From Lotus japonicus (lineage: Eukaryota > Streptophyta > Magnoliopsida > Fabales > Fabaceae), in NCBI RefSeq assembly GCF_012489685.1, contig NC_080045.1, positions 64,874,722 to 64,938,721 of the forward strand: a stretch of 64,000 bases of DNA. The letters are read 5' to 3'. Below are positions 22,901 through 30,300 of this stretch, piece after piece. A program made the translations under genes and the position numbers. Position 1 is the first letter of the stretch; each line of letters opens with the position of its first letter. A model generated the notes under the pieces. The model was not told the origin of the DNA. It ran no database searches and saw nothing but the letters and a program-made list of their open reading frames with translations.

Positions 22901-24311
22901 GCAGATATAACACATTGGTCAGTGTGAAGGAGGGTGTAATGCAAATTGTGCCTTTGATTTTAGCTATCTCAACAATCCCATTAGGTAGAGACACAGGAAT
23001 GGGTGCTACATGCTTATAGGTACTAAAGTAACTAAGATTGTTACATATGTGATCTGTGGCACTAGTGTCAAGGATCCAAATTGTATTGAGAGGATCATTA
23101 TCTCTAGATGAAAGAAATTTAGTACTGTTATTACCATTCTTTGTAGGAAGCACTTGAGCACAAGAATTTACACTAGCTCCATGCTGAGATGTTGAACTCT
23201 TTGTCTCTGGTGCTGGAAGTAATGCAAGTAGATGATGGTACTGATCAGCAGTGAAACCAAAACGAGTTGCTTCTTGCCCTGAAGCATTCTCTTGGCTGGT
23301 AGATTCCTGATCCTCATCAGTAGTGTGAGCTAAATTGGCTGACTTGCCAGCATACTTTGGATTCTTGAACTTGAATCCAGGAGGAAAACCATGTTTCTTG
23401 TAGCAATCATCTATGGTATGTCCCATCTTCCCACAATATGAGCACTTCTTGGTGGTGTATCTATTGTTCCCTGAACTAGAAGAAGAACAACCTCCAGAAT
23501 TTCCAGAATTGGAATGATAATTTCTACTGTGATCTGAACTAGAACCTCTATTATCATTAGAATTCTCTCTTGAAGCCATTAATGCTCTTGATCCAGAAAC
23601 ATTCTCAGCAGCAAATTGTCTTTCTTGCTGAGCAATAAGAGCAAATACTCGATTGACATTAGGAAGGGTATCTAACAGCATCAACTGTGATCTAACTCCT
23701 GAATACTGATCATTCAGACCTCTAAGAAATCTTACTACTTGATTTTTGTTTCTTTCATCCTCAATGTTCTTGATTGTTCCACAAGAACATCGAGGATTGC
23801 AAGTACACACAGGCAGTGGATTAAGAACATCTAATTCATCCCAAAGAATCTTCATACTCGTATAGAATTTTGAGACAGAATTATCACCTTGTTTCAAACT
23901 GAAGATTTCCTCCTGAAGCTCTGAGATTCTGAACAAGTCTGCTTGAGAAAATCTTTCACGAAGTTCTTTCCAGACGTCGATAGCTTTATCACGCCACAAA
24001 ATTGACTGAGCGATCTCAACGCTCATGGACTTGATTAGCCAGCTAAGAACAAGCATGTTGCAACGTTGCCAGAAGGGAGAAACAGGATGATCTTGAGGCG
24101 GTTCTGCAATCGACCCATCCACGAACCCTAGCTTGTTCTTGGTGAGAAGACTCATCTTCATAGCTCTCGCCCAATTGTGATAGTTCCCCTCCGATAGCGG
24201 TGGCGAAACAAGAACGGTGGAAGGGCTTTCGTTTGGATGTATGTAGAAGGTATGAGAAGGAGTTTGTGCATCTTGCACAGTGAAGGGATAAGCGGTGAGT
24301 TCAGCCGCCAT
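19932..24311 (-). CDS. Copia gag-pol polyprotein, 1459 aa
   Basis: One frame encodes all domains in copia order. They are gag (about residues 20-240), a CCHC zinc knuckle CSYCGKMGHTIDDC (about 288-301), and protease around WILDTSATDHIC (about 412). Integrase follows with a zinc-binding region (LWHYRLGHPS ... CDVC) and a D-D-E core (HVDIWGP, IRSDNGKEF, ETPQQNSIVERKH). Reverse transcriptase has the catalytic YVDD at about 1152, and RNase H shows FSDSDWAG, SSCEAEYRAMA and FCDNQSA. The polyprotein is cleaved by its own protease to make particles, cDNA and integration complexes. The protease motif reads Asp-Thr-Ser where Asp-Ser/Thr-Gly is usual. No stop or frameshift is present. Confidence 0.96.
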   Translation of the reverse strand: MAAELTAYPFTVQDAQTPSHTFYIHPNESPSTVLVSPPLSEGNYHNWARAMKMSLLTKNKLGFVDGSIAEPPQDHPVSPFWQRCNMLVLSWLIKSMSVEIAQSILWRDKAIDVWKELRERFSQADLFRISELQEEIFSLKQGDNSVSKFYTSMKILWDELDVLNPLPVCTCNPRCSCGTIKNIEDERNKNQVVRFLRGLNDQYSGVRSQLMLLDTLPNVNRVFALIAQQERQFAAENVSGSRALMASRENSNDNRGSSSDHSRNYHSNSGNSGGCSSSSSGNNRYTTKKCSYCGKMGHTIDDCYKKHGFPPGFKFKNPKYAGKSANLAHTTDEDQESTSQENASGQEATRFGFTADQYHHLLALLPAPETKSSTSQHGASVNSCAQVLPTKNGNNSTKFLSSRDNDPLNTIWILDTSATDHICNNLSYFSTYKHVAPIPVSLPNGIVEIAKIKGTICITPSFTLTNVLYLPNFESNLISVHKLVKSLHYRLTFHDDLCLIQDISAWRMIGTVRAVKGLYIFNRNSVTASNSVPASVNSSSTQSLVSSFESNAHNLWHYRLGHPSLVKGHSINELFPYVHCSKAHVCDVCPVAKQKRLSFPLSTTVSTTIFQLIHVDIWGPVSVMSLHGFSYFLTIVDDYSRYTWVYLLKSKAEVKTLVQDFCAMVVNQFETTVKVIRSDNGKEFVLSHFYAEKGIIHQTSCVETPQQNSIVERKHQHILNVARALLFQAHLPKIFWAHAIAHAIFLINRLPTPVLDNKCPFQLLYKVLPDLSHLKVFGSLCFASTLASHRTKFDPRAHKCVFLGFKSGTKGYLVYDLQTHNISISRNVVFHENIFPYYAKSPIDNTSQSHDFPQPTFSANDIFDYILPAPPEPNMPSPAPISGFSADPSQAITQRVSHRVRKPPSYLQDYHCTLTASTAVPSMPSSKGTSYPLSKVLSYNNLTPSYHSFVMNITTAIEPTRYTEAVKHECWRKAMDQEIEALERNQTWILVDKPPDKTPIGCKWVYRIKYKQDGTIDRYKARLVVKGYTQIEGIDFFDTFSPVAKMTTLRVLLALASSNNWFLHQLDVDNAFLHARLDEEIYMCLPQGMHTDKSNQVCLLQKSLYGLKQASRQWYTTLCQALQTLAFTQSSADHTLYIKKTDAGSFTAILLYVDDVLLAGNDLSEIQLVKQSLHSQFRIKDLGEAKFFLGLEIARSKAGIVLNQRKYALELLSDSGLLGSKPTTTPMDSSQKLGTASGTPLTDIGSYRRLIGRLLYLTTTRPDIAYVVNQLSQFLSAPTDVHEAAAQRVLRYIKLNPGCGLFYPVDSSTTLTAFSDSDWAGCVDTRKSITGYCMFLGSSLVSWRSKKQTTTSRSSCEAEYRAMAATVYEVQWLSYLLLDLQAQPTAPVSMFCDNQSAIHIAHNPSFHERTKHIELDCHIVREKLKQGLVHLLPVASSFQLADISNQVAFSSHFLQTGIV

Positions 24312-24342
24312 GGATGCGAAGCGGAAGCAGAGCTCTCTCTAA

Positions 24343-24354
24343 GAGAGCTCTGAT
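24343..24354 (-). promoter_or_regulatory. Primer-binding site of the copia element
   Basis: The minus strand reads TGGTATCAGAGC just inside the 5' LTR, the standard plant copia sequence complementary to the 3' end of initiator tRNA-Met, where minus-strand cDNA synthesis starts. Confidence 0.9.
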
Positions 24355-24358
24355 ACCA

Positions 24359-24595
24359 TAACAAGAAATTGCAGAGAAGTTGCAGAGAAAGGTAAGAGAG
24401 AGATAACAGAAACGGTGCTTGATTCAATTCACTGAATGACTGAATGAATACAATGTACAATGGATAAGGATTATATACAGAGGGTGAAAGAGTAAAGTTA
24501 GCTAACTAACCAGCTTGAGTAACCAATCCTAACTAACCCAGCTAAACTAAGGTAAAAGCTGAAAGGTTAGTATTATTATTATTTACTATCTATTA
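24359..24595 (-). repeat. 5' LTR of the copia element
   Basis: This LTR is 237 bp and identical to the 3' LTR. It holds the element's promoter by family rule; ttatatac-type motifs near 24470-24478 could serve as a TATA region. It abuts CCTTT at 24596-24600. Confidence 0.95.
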
Positions 24596-24630
24596 CCTTT
24601 GCCAACACTTCCACTAGCTTTGCCATCCAT

Positions 24631-25487
24631 GATTCAATTCAACAGTACTCACAACTTACAAGATGCAAAGTAATGCTTAAAAGTTTTAAGTATCAAACTA
24701 AGATATTGTGGCTAAAAGCTTGGGTTGGCTGGATATTTATAGAGGAAAAGTTAATGGTAAAGCTATTCTTTATTTATGGTCAAATAAAATTAAAATTTTC
24801 ATATTTTTCAAAGCATTCATGCATAGATTCACGCGTAAGTCAAGGAAAAATCTTAATGCATTTGAGTACAGGTGCTAAGTTGCTTCAATTTTCAAGGCCT
24901 CTGAATGGGTACCTTGAATTCTCCAAACATGAAAAATAATATTGAAAAGGAGATTCAGAAATCAAATATATATATTTATCTGGAGGCAATATTTAAAAAA
25001 GAAAAAATTAATAAATAGATAATCTCCTGAGATAAATGGATGGTGGAAGTAGATGTATGCAAATTTAATTTTTACTCTGTATATTGGTGCTCTTTTAAAA
25101 GTTAAAACTGATTGCGTATATAGATTATTATAATTAAATTTTACTAGCAACTCAAATCATTATTACTAGTTGAACTTCCCTAATCGTCTCCCCTATTCTC
25201 TAGATTTTGGCTTAAGTTACCCATACTATTCAAGCTTTATGGCAGACCGGGTTTAATTAGTGGACTCTAGATCAATTTCCCGTGCCTCGATTGTGTAATT
25301 TTTTTTTTTTAAACAGAGAAAAAGGGCTGGCAGAGCCCAAAGACTGAGTATAGTACCGTGCACTGCAAAAATATTTAAAATTGGAATATAAAGTTATATC
25401 AAAGTTATGTTATAGATTTAAACTAATATTTATCACTTAATTAACTATAAAGATTGTTTTTGGTTAAACAATCTAGTATAATTGTTT
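24631..25487. other. 5' flank of the Gly-rich gene, then AT-rich spacer
   Basis: Up to about 24910 the sequence aligns with 36634-36895 (5' flank of the intact paralogue), including the TATA region. Beyond that it is AT-rich. A T14 run followed by aaacagag (about 25290) could be a LINE poly(A) on the minus strand, but no body was recognised. I see no gene. Confidence 0.45.
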
Positions 25488-26571
25488 GGTGGCCTCTAGG
25501 GTGCAAGTGCACTCTAGGTCTTGCACCATGCAAGAGCAAAAATAACCCACAATAATGGGTATTGGTAACCTGTTGAGAAAAAAATAAAAAAGGTTGATTA
25601 CAATTTAGCCCCCACTTCAAAACCACTATTCAGAATCAACCCAAGTCCACCACTTCAACCACTGCACACCACCACGTCGTACTGCCTCCGGCCACCGCGC
25701 ACAACTACGCCAGTCGCCTTCTTCAACCCCTAAAGCTCAGTTCTGTCAACATCATACCCTACCTCAAAGGCCAGTTCTGTCAACGCCATCTCCGGACATC
25801 TCCGCGAACAAGAGAAACGTTGCTCGATCCAAAGCATCTCACCGTGTTAGAGCCCGTGGCATCTTCGCAGATCTGGAGGAAATCAGACCCATGGCGTCTT
25901 CAGATCTGGACGAAATCAGACCCATGGTGTTGTGCAACTTGATGTTTGGGCTATGGTGGTTGTTCCGGTTCCCAAATGCAATCCCTGTGTTTGTTGGCAA
26001 GACCAAGCCTTTTATGGAATCTAACGACATCCTCCTTTCAAGTGCTTGATATAACTCAATCTATCTATCCAACGGCAAGATCAAGACTTTGGGACTAAGA
26101 AGGAATGTGTTTTTTTTTTGGCAAGATCATGAATTGGGTGCTGGTGCTTTTTTCAGTTTGGTTAATTTTAGAGGGAGAGGGTTTGGTTGTTCGATTAGAT
26201 CAAGATATAACAATTTAGTTTTTAATTTATTTGTTCATTGTTTTGGTTGCTCTAAAGATAATGATGTTTGAACTCTAAAATGCTTTTGAGATGTTGGGGA
26301 ATACTGGAAGTGGCTAGCCATCTGGTACGTTCTGGGTTTTACTGGTGATAAGGCTGAAGAAGATTGAGAAAGAGAGGAGAAGACACACACTAAAAGGGCT
26401 TTATGGTAATATACAAATTGGAATTGTTATAAATTTTTAAAAATACATAACAGGTGAAACCGGTTTCCCATTCCACCTCTTGCCAGATGGTAAAATCCCA
26501 TTGGCCCTCAGCTGTTTGGCACCGGTGCAATACCTAACATGTATTGCACCTTATAACCCGCCTAATTGTTT
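25479..26571. mobile_element. Mutator-like element, possible Pack-MULE
   Basis: The element is 25488-26562 (1075 bp) between perfect 9-bp repeats TAATTGTTT (25479-25487 and 26563-26571). Its ends are decayed inverted repeats: GGTGGCCTCTAGGGTGCAAG at left against GGCGGGTTATAAGGTGCAAT on the opposite strand. Subterminal GGTGCAA/TTGCACC palindromes occur at both ends. The interior (25640-26040) is strikingly GC-rich for this region and contains a short internal repeat (gaaatcagacccatgg twice, near 25880 and 25912). That looks like captured gene sequence. No transposase and no intact frame were seen. Confidence 0.7.
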
Positions 26572-27701
26572 ACTTTAAAATTGTAATAGTAGATTATATT
26601 TAATTAATTAATTAATTGTAACCAAAAATATTTAATTAATTAATTATTGAAACTTAAAAAATTTAAACGATTCAGTATTAACTATTAAGTGATATTCTAC
26701 AAAAAAACAAAATTATCAAAATAGGTATTTGAATTTTTATTGAAGTTTAATTTGTAAAAAGATGATATCGCAAAAAAAAAATTGTATATTAGAAAGATAA
26801 ATTGCTTCCTCCATAGATTGATCTCAGGACATCCCCACTTCAACCCATATGATATCGTAAATTGAAACGACAATGTAATTCTTGAATTTTAAATTTACTT
26901 TTTTCTACCAACCTCAAAAAGGGCGGAAAAACAAGAAAATAGTAAAATACAACCTTTAATTTCATTTTCTGCCCCGTAAAAGCATGATAATACAACGTAA
27001 TTACAAGGTTTTTTACAGTAATTACGGGGTTAATTTCATGAGACTTGCTATACTGTGCGAAACAAATCAGTAAGAAAGTTAAGAATGGAATACGTGGAAG
27101 CACATGAGTGGAACACAAAAAATGTGTTATGATAATGGGTGAGATTTTGAAGATTTTATAAAGGAAATAAATCATTCGTAATATTCGTTTTGTAACAAAT
27201 ATGATTTCTCTAATTTCATAGTCGAAGAAGAGCCTTTTGGAGCAGATTTTTTCGTACCCATGTACTCTTCAAAGTACAATACATTCTTCAGAATTGAACG
27301 TGACTTCTGGGATTTAGATCCCATCATGTGGTCATGTGAATGATTTCGGTCTTTAATTCATTTTAAATAATATTTGGACCATTAGTAAATATATTGAGAG
27401 AAAAAATTAAAATTGTGAGTGAAATAATTTTATTTATTAGATTTCTAATTAAGGGTTGAGATCTCTCACATGACATTGTCATGAGGTTAACATAACCGTT
27501 ATCCTCTATTATTTTAATGTTAAAAAAAATTATAATTGAGGAAAACTTAATTAACATACATGACAAATTTCAAGGCTTTGGACAAGAAGATAACACAAAG
27601 TAAGACATAAAAATAACACTCTGCTTTTATTTATAGTGATGATATATAGTGACAAAGTCACCACCACAGTTACATAATATTAAAGCAAACAGTAGTTTAA
27701 A
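26572..27701. other. AT-rich spacer sharing duplicated block sequence
   Basis: Parts of 26920-27560 match 35550-35770 (marker tttcattttctgccccgtaaaa). They are the 3' flank of the Gly-rich gene family. Tandem TTAA runs lie at 26600-26650. No intact gene is seen. Confidence 0.4.
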
Positions 27702-27902
27702 CTACTTATTTCCCTTTTGAGCAGCATGTAAGCCACTGAAGTACCCTTGAGGGTTACTCTCAAATGCACCCCGGGAGATGGAAGCACCACCACCACCGGG
27801 GGCCTTCATAGAGCCCCCACCTGACCCTTTGGCGGCACTACTACCACTGCTACCACCTTTGGCACCACCACCACCACTGCTACCACCTTTTCCTCCACCC
27901 AT
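27702..27902 (-). CDS. Gly-rich small protein, 66 aa (divergent paralogue)
   Basis: This intact frame starts MGGGKGGSSGG at 27902 and ends at 27702. The N-terminal half is Gly/Ser/Lys low complexity. The C-terminal half carries the family signature MKAPGGGGASISRGAFESN, then PQGYFSGLHAAQKGNK. The product has the same 66-residue length as 36433-36633 despite a very different N-terminus, so the C-terminal module is the conserved part. A TATA box (ctataaatac on the coding strand, near 27996) lies about 95 bp before the ATG. There is no signal peptide or membrane segment. I do not recognise a function; the protein is small, basic and probably soluble and disordered. Confidence 0.75.
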   Translation of the reverse strand: MGGGKGGSSGGGGAKGGSSGSSAAKGSGGGSMKAPGGGGASISRGAFESNPQGYFSGLHAAQKGNK

Positions 27903-28199
27903 GTTATTTCAAATGATCACAGTAGACAAATACAAATGAGTTTAAATAAGTTCAAATAAATTTTTAAGAAGTTGATACTACAAATGTAGTTGGCTGGGTA
28001 TTTATAGAAGAAAATGGTGAAGCTCTCTTTAGTAGTAGTAGTAGTAGACCAGTCGTGGTAGTCTTACTCGTAATTAATGATGGTAGAAAATGCCTCATAA
28101 TTCCCAATGAATTCATGGCTAGGAAAATGTTCAAACTTCAAATGTGTATGCATTTCAATTTTCAATAACCTGACCCGTTTTCTAGCTATATGGTTTCCA

Positions 28200-28228
28200 A
28201 ATAGTGTTTTTGCCCGTGCGCTGCACGG
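28200..28228 (-). mobile_element. Helitron-like 3' terminus
   Basis: On the minus strand a perfect hairpin (CCGTGC, GCG/GCT loop, GCACGG; plus 28214-28228) is followed by an A-rich spacer and CACTAT, close to the CTRR end. The body would extend right from here (28230-29100 resembles sequence near 1990, e.g. the aactacccc motif). It is a degenerate end. Confidence 0.4.
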
Positions 28229-30300
28229 CGAAAAAAGGTTATGAATTTCTTACATTAATAACAGCATCGTTTCGAAAATGAAAATAAAAAATTAAGATTT
28301 GAACTACAACAGATTTTTTTATTGAACATAAAATACAATCGAACCAAATTGAAACAAACAATTTAAATAAAATCTCAATTGAATCCAACAAAAGACCAAT
28401 ATTACAGCAATATAAATCAGCAATAAGAAGGCTCAATTATACCATTAGAGTCGTTGTTTGTTCTCCCTCATTGAATTCAAATCCATTGTACCAGTAACAA
28501 TTTGGAAAATGATTAATAAAGAGAAAGGAAAAAATTGTATGCTAATTACGATGCGCATGATACGAAGAATTATAAAATCTAAGATAAAAAATCTAACAAA
28601 TCATATGTTATGGAATACTTCTTCGTACACGACATTCCGAGTGCAATTAAAAACTACCCCTTTGTCATCCACAATAAGCATCGTCAACAATTTTGGTATG
28701 CTAAATCCAGCTACACTGTATTCATGCATCATACATTCTATTTTCTAGGGTAACTTTAAAATTATAAATATGGACGGAATCCGTTCGATCTTCAATTCCA
28801 ATATATTTTTTATGAAAAGGGTGATTCTTCGAAATCTTTACTGTCTCTACCACTTTCAAACTCATGGCACATGAAAATTGAATGCAACCTTCATTCAAGA
28901 TCAATATCACAGAACTGGCTCAAGAGATCCTACATATAAAAAAGATACACAATTACATTATAATATGGGACAGAGAAACAAAGATAAACAATGTTGCTGC
29001 AATTTTACACATCTGCATTGTCCAATTTCGTCTCAAATACATGTATAAAGTATTAATTAAAAATAGAAGCAAGTTTAACAGGGTATTTGGAAACCATCAT
29101 CTTGAGGCATAGAAGTTCACATGGCAGAAACCTACCTGCACATTTATCTTGCCATATTAACTTTACATTCAATTTTTCTTCAACAATCAAAGCAGCAACT
29201 CATCTGTTCACGACATATTATAGGTTCTAGGATCTTTCCCTCTGGCTCTAAAAAGACGGATAGATAATTGAGTTGAATCATTAGTATGTATACCTGTGCC
29301 GATGCACGGGGCATATTTCCGAGTATATAATAAATTGTTTTTAATATATAGAATTATTTATTTTGTATAAATGAAAAATAAATATAAATATAATTTTTTA
29401 TTTGATTAATTTGTTTATGATACAATAATATAATAAATTGTATGATTTTTGTTTTTTTCTTTTATTTTCGTTTTTCCTATCTCCAAATTAGTCTACAAAA
29501 TTTATAACTTATAAAATTTCATAGAAAATATGTATTACATATTAAATTACATTTTTTTACACTATATCATTGTGATTTCCTTAACTCTAACCAAATACGG
29601 ATGGGTATTCAAAATTTAAAGGATGCAATAATAATTCTCCTATATAAAATATTATAGTATATTTATCAAAAAGCAAGAACATTTAATTAAAAATCACAAT
29701 AAATATATCTAGTGAAAAAACACCACATTCCAGTAAAGCATACTAATTTTTAATTAAAAGTGCTAACGTTATATAAAAATTAATTTATAATAATTTTATA
29801 TATTTTATTTAATATGTTCCTTCACGTAGAAGTGGTTTATTTCCTAATTTAAACCTAAGTAAATATAATATATGCTCACATATAAACCCTATATGTAATA
29901 TTTCAAAAATAATAAAAAATACTTAAATCATAGAAGTGCTTTATTTTCCCATACTCGTGTAATCAATAAAGAAATGGATTGGTATACAACTTGCTCCTCT
30001 CTTAGTGATCAGGTTGATTGTAAGTAGGTTATGGAGTACACTAAGCATGTTGACAAATACAAAGTTTTGTTCATTTATGGACTCCAAAAAAATCTATCAT
30101 ATAATATTCGGGACCTTCAATTGAGAAGCTATTTTCGCTAAAGAAAAGGAATTTAAGTTTCATCAGTTGTCTGTTATGAATTTTTGTGGAAAAAAGCAAA
30201 TAAGAAAAAACATTAACAATTTGGGAAAATGAATTTTCTAAATAGAAACATCAATCAAAACACAATTCACTACACAATTATTTTACAAAAATCTGACTAA
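28229..30300. other. Repeat-derived AT-rich DNA, no gene seen
   Basis: The stretch contains probable bodies of the Helitron-like elements that end at 28200 and 29281. Frames are short and interrupted. From 29320 to 29980 the sequence is close to 80% A+T with nothing recognisable. Confidence 0.4.
29281..29311 (-). mobile_element. Helitron-like 3' terminus ending CTAA|T
   Basis: The minus strand shows a GC-rich imperfect hairpin (plus cctgtgccgatgcacgggg, 29293-29311), an 8-10 base spacer, then CTAA followed by T. That fits the Helitron CTRR|T rule better than the other three termini in the window. Confidence 0.45.

Larger units (their letters stand above)
19669..24595 (-). mobile_element. Full-length Ty1/copia retrotransposon, identical LTRs
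   Basis: The element is 4927 bp. LTRs at 24359-24595 (5') and 19669-19905 (3') are each 237 bp and I found no difference between them. The flanking target duplication is CCTTT (19664-19668 and 24596-24600). The primer-binding site TGGTATCAGAGC, complementary to initiator tRNA-Met, follows the 5' LTR. A G-rich polypurine tract (about 19906-19915) precedes the 3' LTR. LTR ends are TA...TA instead of TG...CA. One unbroken 1459-codon frame lies between. Small size and short LTRs suggest the Ale/Retrofit group, which is inference. Confidence 0.97.
19498..24630 (-). pseudogene. Gly-rich 66-codon gene split by the copia insertion
   Basis: The coding sequence starts at 24630 (MDGKASGSVGK), is interrupted at the duplicated CCTTT, and resumes at 19668 to a TAG at 19498-19500. 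Removing the element and one target copy leaves 201 bases, the same length as the intact paralogue at 36433-36633, with only a few substitutions and no other lesion. Conserved features are MKAPGGDGSYISRDQFE and NPQGYFAGLHAEQK near the C-terminus. A TATA box (ctataaat on the coding strand, about 24738) remains upstream. Function is unknown. The insertion separates the N-terminal ten or so codons from the rest, so a normal product is unlikely. Confidence 0.9.

Noticed and set aside
30000..30200. Possible copia gag trace (KHVDKYKVLFIYGLQ-like reading)
   Set aside because: The similarity is short and breaks at once; it is not distinguishable from chance.
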